Below, one piece after another: positions 20,193 to 30,289 of a DNA stretch of 64,000 nucleotides (position 1 is the stretch's first letter; each line of letters starts with the position of its first letter). The stretch comes from Promethearchaeota archaeon. GTDB taxonomy: Archaea; Asgardarchaeota; Lokiarchaeia; Sigyniarchaeales; SOKP01. The notes under the pieces were generated by a model. That model was not told the origin of the DNA and ran no database searches. It was given only the letters and a program-made list of their open reading frames with translations. A program made the position numbers and the translations under genes. The stretch lies in contig JAEOUA010000011.1 of NCBI GenBank assembly GCA_016839555.1, forward strand, positions 124,001-188,000, given 5' to 3'.

Positions 20193-20990
20193 ATGAATCG
20201 ATATGAAAAATATAAAAGGAAAATTAAAAGGTATTATAACACAATTTCGAGATACAAGGTGAAATTAAAGAGAAAATTCATTAAATTGAAACATCTTATT
20301 ATAGAAATTGGGATCTCAAAAGACGAATTTTCCTTAATAGAGCCAAAAACACGAAAAATTTCATATCCATGTCATTTGGGGGTAATTATTATTGGAGACT
20401 TTAAGAATAATATATTCACTATTATTAGAAAAAATTTAATGGGTATTTTTGGGCCCTTCTTTTATGATATTCATGATCTGGGGAAAAAAGATTCTTTAGA
20501 TTATTTTCCGGGTGATATTTTTAAGAAGGGAATAAAAAGAGAATTAAAAGAGAATAAAAAATCTTTAGAGACCCTACGTCTTCATCCCACTAAAAAATTC
20601 CATCAGCTATTAATTGAGAAGAAAAAAGAATATGATGTGGATATTATCTTAGCGATCACCGACCTTCCCTTGTATTCTAGCTATGATAAGCAAATTATTT
20701 TCCTTTTTGGCGAAACAAACTTGAAGCATTTTTGTTCAATAGTATCATCTTTTAATTTGAAAGAAGAATTCTATGAACGGCATCATAATTATAATATATT
20801 TACACGAAGATTAATAAAAGAAGCTATACATGAAGTAGGTCATTTAATTTTGGGACCAGAGCATTGTTCAAATGATTTTTGTGTAATGAAATATTCATCT
20901 GACATTTCAGATATCGACCAAAAGTCGATTCATCTCTGCGCCGAATGTTATAAAAAATTAGCAACCCAAAGAAAAAAATATAATCTTTAA
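20193..20990 (+). CDS. amzA: Archaemetzincin (peptidase M54)
   Basis: HEVGHLILGPEHCSNDFCVMKYSSDISDIDQKSIHLCAECYKKL: zinc motif plus conserved Cys set. Confidence 0.93.
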   Translation: MNRYEKYKRKIKRYYNTISRYKVKLKRKFIKLKHLIIEIGISKDEFSLIEPKTRKISYPCHLGVIIIGDFKNNIFTIIRKNLMGIFGPFFYDIHDLGKKDSLDYFPGDIFKKGIKRELKENKKSLETLRLHPTKKFHQLLIEKKKEYDVDIILAITDLPLYSSYDKQIIFLFGETNLKHFCSIVSSFNLKEEFYERHHNYNIFTRRLIKEAIHEVGHLILGPEHCSNDFCVMKYSSDISDIDQKSIHLCAECYKKLATQRKKYNL

Positions 20991-21005
20991 AATTTTTAAA
21001 ATATT

Positions 21006-22253
21006 TTAGAAATAAATGTTTGGATTTTGACGAGCGAAATTTTTCACTATTTCTACTCTTTCTCTTCGTGCCTTTCCATAATATCTTAAGGGATATAATT
21101 CATTAATAGTTAATTCATAGATTTTTACCCAATTCTTTGCCACATTTTCGATCCTATGACTTTCAGCAACTTTTCGCGCGTTTTTTCCAAATTCTTTTCT
21201 AAGATCATCATCTTTCAATAATTTCACTATATAATCTTCGAATTCACTTAAATTATTTGCTAGATACCCCGTTTTTCCATGCTTAATTACATCAGCTATT
21301 CCGCTTCCATTCGCCCCTACATTCGGTGTGCCTTGAGCCATTGCCTCTAATAATACTAACCCTTCCGCTTCTACCCAAGACCATAAACAAGATACATCTG
21401 CTGTATTATAAAGCTTAATTAAATCATCGAAAGGTACTCTTCCCGCATAGGATATAAAATCTCTATATTTTCGTTTATTTACAATCCGTTTTACTGAATT
21501 AGAAGAAGGACCATTTTCTCCAACCAATAAGAGATGGGCATCGGGTATCCTTTTATGAATATCTTTAAATTGTTTAATAATTCTTATGGGATGTTTTTCT
21601 GGAGATAATCTTGCAACATTTAATAGTACTTTTTTGTCCTCTATTCCATATTTTTCTCGTATTCCATTGGGTTTCGGATGTTGAAAATATAAATCACTTA
21701 TTCCGTTTGTCAGGGAGATGATAGGTTCCTTAAATTTATATTCCAATAACATTTCTTTTTTTGTTTTGGTTGGAACATGACATAAATCGTATTTTTCCAA
21801 AGCTAATCGTTCATACCACCAGAGAAATTCATTCTTTACTAGCATTTTTCCAATAATCGGAAGATATTGAGAAGAGTAAAAAGTCATTGGACTATGGTGG
21901 CTTCCAACCATCGGAATTCCGTTTCTTTTTGCCCAGTGTATTCCAAGCGCGCCAATTGATGCGTGAGTCTGTAAATGAATCACATCTAAATATTTAGGGC
22001 CCGGCATAAAAGCTCTGTGAAGGGGAAAACTAAGTACAAAACCAGTGCTTTCTGCTACTCGAGCACCTCCAAGAGAGTGATAATGTAAAGTTTTTGGTTT
22101 TCCATTATGGCCGTTTTCTATTCGTGGTGCAAAAATGTGCACATTATGACCTAGTTTTGCTAATGCTTCGCTTAAAAATCTGCAAGCATGAGCAGAACCA
22201 TTTGTTTGGCTATAAAGACAAGAGAACATGCCGATTGACAATTTCTTCGTCAT
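21006..22253 (-). CDS. GT4-family glycosyltransferase
   Basis: MFSCLYSQTNGSAHACRFLSEALAKLGHNVHIFAP; NVARLSPEKHP; WVEAEGLVLLEAMAQGTPNVGANGSGIADVIKHGKTGYL. Confidence 0.9.
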   Translation of the reverse strand: MTKKLSIGMFSCLYSQTNGSAHACRFLSEALAKLGHNVHIFAPRIENGHNGKPKTLHYHSLGGARVAESTGFVLSFPLHRAFMPGPKYLDVIHLQTHASIGALGIHWAKRNGIPMVGSHHSPMTFYSSQYLPIIGKMLVKNEFLWWYERLALEKYDLCHVPTKTKKEMLLEYKFKEPIISLTNGISDLYFQHPKPNGIREKYGIEDKKVLLNVARLSPEKHPIRIIKQFKDIHKRIPDAHLLLVGENGPSSNSVKRIVNKRKYRDFISYAGRVPFDDLIKLYNTADVSCLWSWVEAEGLVLLEAMAQGTPNVGANGSGIADVIKHGKTGYLANNLSEFEDYIVKLLKDDDLRKEFGKNARKVAESHRIENVAKNWVKIYELTINELYPLRYYGKARRERVEIVKNFARQNPNIYF

Positions 22254-22444
22254 TTTGAAGTATTTAGGCCATATGTGATTGATTATTTATCTAGATGTTT
22301 GTTTGTTTAAATACTTATCTAGACGATTTTGGTATTAATAAAAAAATAAGATTTCAAATAATAAAAACCTTTTTTTCAATATTTTTTTGAACTAATATTA
22401 TATTTCTATCTTTCTGAGCTCTATATTCCAATCAAAAATCTTTT

Positions 22445-22648
22445 TTGGCACGAATAATTCTTTATTATATGGACAAAGTAGAGAAAAAAAAGATTATACA
22501 AGATATTATTAGAAAGAGACGACTCCCGTATTCTTTAGATTTAATAGAAGTTCAAGGGAATAAATATCGAATCGTGAATAATTTTGGTTCTGAAATTGTA
22601 TATATTAAGAAAGATGATGAATATTATTTAGAAAATGAATTAGAATAA
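22445..22648 (+). CDS. Small hypothetical protein (start could instead be ATG 22469)
   Basis: 67 aa ORF from TTG; internal ATG. Confidence 0.4.
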   Translation: MARIILYYMDKVEKKKIIQDIIRKRRLPYSLDLIEVQGNKYRIVNNFGSEIVYIKKDDEYYLENELE

Positions 22649-22820
22649 AAAATTATTTTATTACTAAATAGATTATATTAATTCTATATAGTAGTTAAGA
22701 ATTTAAGATTGTGTTTTTTCTATATAAAATAGGAAAAAAGTACGTAATTTAAAAAAAAATAAAAACTCGTGATTAATCATTCGTCGAGTAGAGTCCAGAT
22801 CAGACAGAACGGAAAATAAA

Positions 22821-23915
22821 TTGACGGAAAAGTTTCGTGCGGTAATAGACAAAAATACATCATTGACAATGTATCAAAAGAAAAACCGATTCTATTGTAT
22901 TATCCGAAAAGATTTGGCAAAGAATTATGAAATTGAAGTAGATGCCTCTGAAGCTCCTATTTTAAACAAATTCTTAAAGGATCCGGATCCATACGAATCA
23001 AGTATGGCAGAAATCAAGATTTTAGAACAGGAAGTATTTCCAATAAATGAAACGACAAAGGAAATATTTGGAGAGGATAAAGGTCTTGAATTAAAAACCA
23101 TTAAATTGGGAATAGGAGGTAATATTACTGATTATGTGACAATAGGAGAGGAAGATCTTATTAAATTTGATGTAAAACCGACGCTTACAGGATTAATGAG
23201 TTTTATTGAAGAAAACAACGAAAGCATATTAGGGTTCCTCGATTGCAATTATATTAGAGAGGAAGGCAACGTAGAATATTTAAATTGCAGCAAAACAAAT
23301 CTTTCGGAAAATATTTATTCAATAAAATTGAAAATTCTTGCATCCATGCAACAGAGAGGCTATTATCTACAAGAAGAACATAAATATTATGGCCTTCAGC
23401 TTTATATTATCATAGAATCAAAGGTACCAAATGATGATAAATTATTGGAATTCTTAAAAGAACTAGGAATTGATTGGGAGTTAGTCTTTTTTAGAAGAAG
23501 GTTAGGAATCCACGACTGGACAGAAATAGAATGCGAATATAATTCTGATAATCTTAAAAGCTATTTGCGCGCCAAATTTGAAAGTCTCAATTATTTTGAT
23601 GTAAATAATATTAATCGGTTAATTACGAAAAATAATTTAGCATTTATAGTTGCTGATAAGATGGCATCATTATTAGATAAAATGAAGAGAGAACGCTCTT
23701 TTAAACTCGAAGGAAAAGAAATCAAACCATCCACATACAATATAAATGATTATAGTGGTGGGGATGAATATTCGAGAACTCTTAAAAAAGCAGAAATAGC
23801 GGCTGCGGCAAAACTCGCTTGTGCATATTTGGGTATTCAGAAGGAGATTAAATTTGACAGGGATGTCTCGGATGCAGAGATCCTAAAATATCAAGAAGAA
23901 TTAGCCAATATCTAA
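22821..23915 (+). CDS. Hypothetical protein, unknown family
   Basis: 364 aa ORF from TTG; no recognised domain. Confidence 0.7.
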   Translation: MTEKFRAVIDKNTSLTMYQKKNRFYCIIRKDLAKNYEIEVDASEAPILNKFLKDPDPYESSMAEIKILEQEVFPINETTKEIFGEDKGLELKTIKLGIGGNITDYVTIGEEDLIKFDVKPTLTGLMSFIEENNESILGFLDCNYIREEGNVEYLNCSKTNLSENIYSIKLKILASMQQRGYYLQEEHKYYGLQLYIIIESKVPNDDKLLEFLKELGIDWELVFFRRRLGIHDWTEIECEYNSDNLKSYLRAKFESLNYFDVNNINRLITKNNLAFIVADKMASLLDKMKRERSFKLEGKEIKPSTYNINDYSGGDEYSRTLKKAEIAAAAKLACAYLGIQKEIKFDRDVSDAEILKYQEELANI

Positions 23916-24264
23916 CTGTTTATTAACAAGAATTAATTTTACTTATTTAAAAATATCCTTTAATAATATCTACTAATTCTTTTAATCCATATTATAACCT
24001 ATCGTAGTTATTTATTTTTTTTTTGTTTAAGTCTTAATTCATTTTAAAATGAATGAAACTAAAATTTTAAAATTGAATTATTTAAGAAAAGGCTCTAAAG
24101 AATCGAATAATTATTCTCTATTTATTTTTTAAAATAATTTTTAAAAATTTGCTTCAATTTATTTAGTGGATTACTCTATTTTTTTAGTTTTTAACATATT
24201 TAAGAATAAATAATTAATTTTGTATGTTTAAAAATAGAAACATAAATTATAAAGGGGGGTGAAG

Positions 24265-24624
24265 ATGTCGGAAGCTATTAAAGAAACAGAAGGTTCTGAA
24301 CTTGAAGAAGTAAAAGAAAAAGAAGAAATGACGGAAAGAATAATTTCACCAAGATTTTACCTTTGCGTAAAAGATAGTGGAAGGGGATATTCAGGAGAAA
24401 TTCATTTACCTGGAGTAGATAGAGAATTTATTACTCTACGGATGAATGAAAATTATTTATTAGTTACTGGTAAAACGGATAGCATTAAATACATAAGATC
24501 ATTTGGATTTGGTTGTCCAGTTGATCCTAAAACTGCCAAATCCAAATATAGGGAAGGCTTATTGACATTTGAAGTAGAATTCAAAGAGCCGGATCTCCGC
24601 ACAATTGATATAGAAGTTGCATAA
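24265..24624 (+). CDS. Hsp20/alpha-crystallin-fold small protein
   Basis: GYSGEIHLPGVDREFITLRMNENYLLVTGKT...YIRSFGFGCPVDPKTAKSKYREGLLTFEVEFKEP: ACD-like strand pattern; SD ggggggtgaag before ATG 24265. Confidence 0.7.
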   Translation: MSEAIKETEGSELEEVKEKEEMTERIISPRFYLCVKDSGRGYSGEIHLPGVDREFITLRMNENYLLVTGKTDSIKYIRSFGFGCPVDPKTAKSKYREGLLTFEVEFKEPDLRTIDIEVA

Positions 24625-24687
24625 CTTCTTTTACTTCTCTTTTTTTAAAAATAGATCTATAATTCTATTAACAGTGCGATAAAAAAA

Positions 24688-24885
24688 ATGGATGAAAAAA
24701 AAGAAGAAATGAAAAATAAAAGTAAGCAAGATAAAGAAATAAAGAGAAGAATAATAATTAAACCATTTAAGGATTATAAAGTTCAAAAATGTATCGATCC
24801 TTATGATTTGTTGGCAGCTATCAATACAAATGATTCTAAAGATCAATTAAAAAGATGCCTAAATGATATGCTATTTATTCATTAA
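24688..24885 (+). CDS. Small charged hypothetical protein
   Basis: 65 aa ORF directly after the Hsp20 gene. Confidence 0.35.
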   Translation: MDEKKEEMKNKSKQDKEIKRRIIIKPFKDYKVQKCIDPYDLLAAINTNDSKDQLKRCLNDMLFIH

Positions 24886-25060
24886 CTGCTTATTACAAAA
24901 AATTCTCTGCTGAAATAATCTTAGATAAAGTATATAAAAAATTATGAAATTTCAATAAGAGAAGTTCTATAATTTTTACTTTATTTATTTGGCATATCTT
25001 TTTTAAGATCTTATAATATCCATAAAAAATAAAAATATAAAATTTAAAAAATAAAGAGAT

Positions 25061-26056
25061 TTATTTTAATCCGAAAGATTCTTTCAACAATCTTTCATCC
25101 TGTTTTCCAACAGTTATCGTCTTTCCCGTTTTAATATTATTTACGGTATATATTGCGGGAGCAAACAATCCTGGATCTATTTTATAGAAATCATATTCCG
25201 ATTCCTTAAAAATTACATTAAAAGGTTGTCCATAGCTTGAAGAAGTACTTGCCGGTGCTTTTTGAAGAAGTTCAAACAATTCTGCCTCTTTTTCTTTATC
25301 TGCTTTAATTGTATAAAATGTTTGACCAACTGCAAACATAGCATCATTAGGTGGCCCCATTGCCGCGAAATCATCTTTAGCAACTGGTGCGACAGGCACA
25401 GTTCCATAGCCATCTTGAATAACTTCTAATGGAAAATGAATTTCATGTAATTTATGAATACCAGTTTCAACAATTCTAGCAGCAACTTGAATAGAGCCAG
25501 TAAGGCATGCAGTTGGTGCACATACAGCATATGTATCACTCACATCGACTTTACATTTTTCGGCAACTAATTCCATAACCTCCTCATTAGGTAATTTAGG
25601 GGTTTCGAATACTAGGACTGCACAATTTGAATCATCTTGGTATTCGATCTCATTAAATAATTTTTCAACTCTACTTTTCGCTCTCGCTGGACCCGAACCT
25701 AAAGACTGAAAGATGGTCTTTTTTTTCATTTCTCCATCTTTTTCCACTTCTTTTTTGATTTTTATACTCCATCCTGCTAATTGGGAGGCCATACAAGAGA
25801 TAATGGGAAATGAAGTATATACGTTAACGCTTGGTAAAAAATAAGTGTCTAGAGTATAAGTTGAAAATTCTACATTACCTAATCCCCCCATACATATCTC
25901 TCCAACCAGTTTTCCACCTTCCCAAGAAGCATTTTTCATACTCAACAAAGTTGCCCCGTTTTGCAATGTATGAACTTCTGCACCATAAAGATCTTTATGA
26001 TCTATTATTTTTTGAACAATATTTTTAGCTAAATCATTAACTTTTACGTGATGCAT
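25061..26056 (-). CDS. mch: Methenyltetrahydromethanopterin cyclohydrolase
   Basis: GEICMGGLGNVEFST, ISCMASQLAGW, LGSGPARAKSRVE, CAPTACLTGSIQVAARIVETG, DGYGTVPVAPV. Confidence 0.95.
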   Translation of the reverse strand: MHHVKVNDLAKNIVQKIIDHKDLYGAEVHTLQNGATLLSMKNASWEGGKLVGEICMGGLGNVEFSTYTLDTYFLPSVNVYTSFPIISCMASQLAGWSIKIKKEVEKDGEMKKKTIFQSLGSGPARAKSRVEKLFNEIEYQDDSNCAVLVFETPKLPNEEVMELVAEKCKVDVSDTYAVCAPTACLTGSIQVAARIVETGIHKLHEIHFPLEVIQDGYGTVPVAPVAKDDFAAMGPPNDAMFAVGQTFYTIKADKEKEAELFELLQKAPASTSSSYGQPFNVIFKESEYDFYKIDPGLFAPAIYTVNNIKTGKTITVGKQDERLLKESFGLK

Positions 26057-26276
26057 CTATTATATTTCACCAATTTTTTTCTATTTATAACTTTTTAACA
26101 TTTTATCATTATTAAAATTTTTATAAATATAACAGTTCCAATTAAAAGTCTATTGATTTAATTAATGATACATTTTTATATTTCTTTTAAAAAAATTTAT
26201 GATATTTTATAGTTTTAGATTAATTTATTAATAAATATTTAGGAAAAAAAGTTTAAACATCCAAAGATTTTAAATT

Positions 26277-27788
26277 ATGGAAATGAATTCTATCTCAGAT
26301 AATTTTGAACAATTCTTCTCGGATTTTATCCAAATAAAACAATTTTTCTATGAGAATTATAACAAGAGTGAAAGTCCAGTGAAAATTTATACTCATTTAG
26401 ATGCTGATGGATTATCTTCCGGTGCTATTCTTGGTAAAGCACTATATCGCGAAAATATTCCTTTTCAAATTACTGTTATAAAACAATTAGAACGAGAAGA
26501 AATAAAGAAAATTGTTGCTCAAAGTGAGAAATTTAATAATTTTATAATATTTTCTGATTTTGGAAGTGGTCAATATTCCGTTCTCAAAGAATTATTAAAA
26601 AATCCCTTTATTATTTTGGATCACCATCTTCCTCAAGGAATTGCCAATAAAGATGAAATAGATGCATTGGAGGAAATTTACCTCGAAACTAAGCAGTGGC
26701 AAATTAATCCATACTTCTATGGGTTTGATGGTTCTAGTGAGATATCTGGATCGGGGGTATGCTACTATTTTACAAAATGCATTAATAAGAATAATAAGGA
26801 TCTTTCAGCAATCGCGCTTATTGGAGCTAATGGTGATGTACAAAATAAAGGACTTAATAAATCATTCACAGGAGTCAATGCAAAGATCCTTGAAGATGCT
26901 AAGGAAAGTAATTTAATCCAAGTTGTTGATGATATCAATTTTTCCCCAATTAGACCTTTAAATGAAGCATTAGCTTATTCTTCTGATATTAATTTGCCCG
27001 GTTTGAGCGGTGATGTAAATAAAAGTCTAAAATTTCTAAAAAAGCTTGGTATTTTAATGGAAAAACCTGACGGAACCATTAAAACTTTATTAGATTTAAA
27101 TCAATCTGAAAAACAAAAAATAACTTCAGCCATTATCGAATATGCTTCCTTGAAATTAAATATTGAACCCTATGAGATTCTTAATAACTTAATTGTAAAT
27201 AGATATTTATTAATAAATGAAGAAATGGGCTCTGAATTGCATGATATTAATGAGTTTTCACATTTATTAAATGCTTGTGGACGTTCTAATAATGCTTCAA
27301 TTGGAATTGCTATTGCGATGGGTGATAGAGAAAAAGCCTATCGACAAGCTCAAGAAAATCTTGCAGCATATAAAAAATCTCTTTCAGAGGCACTTTTATG
27401 GGTTAAAAAGGAGGATATAATACAAGAACTAGATTCTATCCAATATTTTTATGGTGAGGATATCATTCCAGAGACGATCATTGGTACCGTATGCTCGATG
27501 TTGATTTATGATGAGAGTAAAATAATTAAAAAAAGTAAACCGCTCTTTGGGTATGCAAAAAGAAAGGATGAACGCGTTTATAAAATTTCTGCAAGGGCTC
27601 ATGAGTCAATTGTAGAAAAAGGTGTGAATTTATCTGAGGCAATAAGAGAAGCATTACAACTCTCTAATCTAAACGCATTAGGAGGAGGTCATCCTCCCGC
27701 AGCAGGTACCACAGTTCCAATTGATAAAATTGATTTGTTTATTTCTAATTGTAATAAAGTTATAAAACAACAATTAGAAGAAAATTAA
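26277..27788 (+). CDS. DHH-family archaeal RecJ-like single-strand exonuclease
   Basis: IYTHLDADGLSSGAILGKAL, IFSDFGSG, ILDHHLP, C-terminal DHHA1-like NALGGGHPPAAGTTVP. Confidence 0.88.
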   Translation: MEMNSISDNFEQFFSDFIQIKQFFYENYNKSESPVKIYTHLDADGLSSGAILGKALYRENIPFQITVIKQLEREEIKKIVAQSEKFNNFIIFSDFGSGQYSVLKELLKNPFIILDHHLPQGIANKDEIDALEEIYLETKQWQINPYFYGFDGSSEISGSGVCYYFTKCINKNNKDLSAIALIGANGDVQNKGLNKSFTGVNAKILEDAKESNLIQVVDDINFSPIRPLNEALAYSSDINLPGLSGDVNKSLKFLKKLGILMEKPDGTIKTLLDLNQSEKQKITSAIIEYASLKLNIEPYEILNNLIVNRYLLINEEMGSELHDINEFSHLLNACGRSNNASIGIAIAMGDREKAYRQAQENLAAYKKSLSEALLWVKKEDIIQELDSIQYFYGEDIIPETIIGTVCSMLIYDESKIIKKSKPLFGYAKRKDERVYKISARAHESIVEKGVNLSEAIREALQLSNLNALGGGHPPAAGTTVPIDKIDLFISNCNKVIKQQLEEN

Positions 27789-29092
27789 ATTTTATATACT
27801 TCTCCATCCTCTGGCGCGACAGAATTGAAACCTTTTTCTGCTAATTGTTTAGCAAAAGTAATTGTCGCCTTATTATCTCCGTGAACGCAGAAGATTTCTT
27901 TTGAATTATTATTAAAATTTAAACTATCGATATAATTATGAAGTTCCTCTCCATCTGAATGACTGGAAAAATCATAATGCTTTATTTCACATTTGGCTTT
28001 AATGTTAATATCATAGTCGATATATGGATAGCTATGATGCTCTTTAAATTGAAAAATGCCCTCATCAAGCAATTGTCGTCCAGGAGTTCCTTCAACTTGA
28101 TACCCAATTAAAAAAATTGCTGAAGAGGGATCCTTTAATATAGGTCGTATATATTCCATAGCAGCGCCTCCTTTAAGCATCCCAGAAGGAGATACAATTA
28201 CACCATTAGATTTTTTTGCATATAATCTTTTTCTTCTACGATTTACAAAGTTCACATTTCTCATAGCCTTTCTATAATTATTTTTATTTTTTAATGAGTT
28301 GGGATAATCAAAATAGATTTTGGAAATTAAAGTTGCCAATCCATCAAGAAACAATTTCCCTTTATAATGATATTTATCTAAAATCATCAATGCTTCTTGA
28401 GATCGAGCAACACCAAACGCAGGAACTAAAACCTTACCTCCATTTTCAATGATATTTATGGTTCTCTCTACAAATTCTCTCTCAAGAGCAGCACGTGGAG
28501 GGTGTGCGCGTAATGCATAGGTTGATTCCATTATCGCAACATCAATTTCAGGAATATCATTAGGATTAGCTGAGTCTACGAGATTAGTTTTGATAGTATT
28601 TATATCTCCGGAATAAAATATCCGTTTTCCATCAACCTCAACTATAATTGAAACACTTCCTGGGACATGACCTGCATCATAAAAAGTAATATAAAACTTG
28701 GGGGCAATTTTTTGTTTAATACCGTTCTCAAGAAACTGTGAATATCTTATTAATTCATTAATTTCTTTTTTACCAAAAGGATATGGATAACTAGAGACTT
28801 TTAGCATATCATAAATAAGTTTTTCCACAATTTCTAACGTAACGGCATTTGTAAATAAAGGCGGTTTATTTCCATTCAAATAAAGAAATGGTAAAGCCCC
28901 AGAATGATCAATATGACAGTGGGTCAGTGCTACAGCTTTAAGACGAGATAAATTTGCTGCAATTGGCATCCTGTCCTCTTCATTAAAGCGTACTCCATAA
29001 TCAAGCACACATTGATCTCCTTGATTTGATTCTATTAGTATTGCAGATCTGCCAACTTCTCTACAGCTTCCAAGAAAGGATATCTTAACCAT
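27785..29092 (-). CDS. Beta-CASP metallo-beta-lactamase-fold ribonuclease (archaeal CPSF-like)
   Basis: SFLGSCREVGRSAILIE, ALTHCHIDHSGALPFL, GHVPGSVSIIVE, FYSGDINT, VIVSPSGMLKGG, DFSSHSDGEEL. Confidence 0.93.
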   Translation of the reverse strand: MVKISFLGSCREVGRSAILIESNQGDQCVLDYGVRFNEEDRMPIAANLSRLKAVALTHCHIDHSGALPFLYLNGNKPPLFTNAVTLEIVEKLIYDMLKVSSYPYPFGKKEINELIRYSQFLENGIKQKIAPKFYITFYDAGHVPGSVSIIVEVDGKRIFYSGDINTIKTNLVDSANPNDIPEIDVAIMESTYALRAHPPRAALEREFVERTINIIENGGKVLVPAFGVARSQEALMILDKYHYKGKLFLDGLATLISKIYFDYPNSLKNKNNYRKAMRNVNFVNRRRKRLYAKKSNGVIVSPSGMLKGGAAMEYIRPILKDPSSAIFLIGYQVEGTPGRQLLDEGIFQFKEHHSYPYIDYDINIKAKCEIKHYDFSSHSDGEELHNYIDSLNFNNNSKEIFCVHGDNKATITFAKQLAEKGFNSVAPEDGEVYKI

Positions 29093-29319
29093 AAAAAATA
29101 TACCTAATAAAATAAAGTTGAATTTTAATTCGAATTCTAATGTTATAAATAATTTATTAAAGAATAATTTTTCGATTGATGGGTCTAAAAATCTGCCTAT
29201 AAATAGAATTAGAGATAATTTTTTTCATCAATTTTTTAATATTGAATTTGAAAAAATTAAAAAAATCTTTTTCTTTATTTTAAAGAAAGAATTAAATAAA
29301 ACTATTATAAAATATATGG

Positions 29320-30198
29320 ATGAAAATGAGATTAAAAAGTAATGAAGATCAGGCAAAAATTGGAATTATAGGAGGTACAGGTTCGGATATTGAGCTGGAA
29401 AATGCTGAAGATATGAAAATATATACTCCTTATGGAAGACCTTCAGATATAATTAAGATTGGGTCTTTTAAAGGCAAAAAGGTAGCATTTTTATCAAGAC
29501 ATGGGACTGGACATGTAATTCCCCCTCATAAATTAAATTTCCGTGCTAATATTTGGGCGTTAAGTGAGCTTGGGGCAAAAATTATCATCTCTCCTTCTGC
29601 CGTAGGTTCTTTACGAAAAGAGCACCATAAGGGAAAATTTTTTTTAGTTGATCAATACATAGATAGAACTAAGAAACGATTTGATACTTTTTATGAGGGA
29701 GGACAAGTTTGCCATATCTCTCAGGAAGATCCCTATTGTTCCTATTTAAATAATCTTTTTTATGAAACTGGTTCTACAATTGAAGGACTTGATATTCAAA
29801 ATGGAGGTACCTATGTGTGCATTGAAGGTCCGAGATTTTCAACTAGAGCGGAATCAAAGATGTTTCGACAATGGGGAGGTGATATCATAGGAATGACGAC
29901 GTATCCAGAGGTGGTGCTTGCGTCTGAAAAACAAATTTGCTACTGTTGCATTGCAAGTGTAACTGATTTGGATGTCTGGGCGGGTGAATGCAAGAATTGT
30001 GGTGTGGTGGAATACGGGGAATCTTGTCCAAATTGCGGTGGACCTGTCCAAAAACTTGCGGTTGATGTGACTGAAATATTAGAAACAATGGAAGAAAATG
30101 CCAAACATCTAAAAAAATTATTAGAAATTACTATCCCTAAAATTGATACTGAACGAGATTGTGGATGTCACCATTCACTAACAGGAGCTCTCTTATAA
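29320..30198 (+). CDS. S-methyl-5'-thioadenosine phosphorylase-family enzyme with inserted zinc ribbon
   Basis: IGIIGGTGSD, FLSRHGTGHVIPPHKLNFRANIWAL, GGTYVCIEGPRFSTRAESKMFRQWGGDIIGMTTYPEVVLASE; insert CKNCGVVEYGESCPNCGG; C-terminal DCGCHHS. Confidence 0.92.
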   Translation: MKMRLKSNEDQAKIGIIGGTGSDIELENAEDMKIYTPYGRPSDIIKIGSFKGKKVAFLSRHGTGHVIPPHKLNFRANIWALSELGAKIIISPSAVGSLRKEHHKGKFFLVDQYIDRTKKRFDTFYEGGQVCHISQEDPYCSYLNNLFYETGSTIEGLDIQNGGTYVCIEGPRFSTRAESKMFRQWGGDIIGMTTYPEVVLASEKQICYCCIASVTDLDVWAGECKNCGVVEYGESCPNCGGPVQKLAVDVTEILETMEENAKHLKKLLEITIPKIDTERDCGCHHSLTGALL

Positions 30199-30289
30199 TT
30201 TCTCCCATTCTTTTTCTTTAATCATCTTATTATTTATTTTTTAATAAAAATTATCCATTTTTTAAGGCTTTAATAGATAGGATTAAAAT

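Noticed and set aside
29118-29342. 74 aa TTG-start ORF before the MTAP-family gene
   Set aside because: Asn/Lys/Ile-rich AT-driven composition, overlaps the MTAP start; likely spurious.
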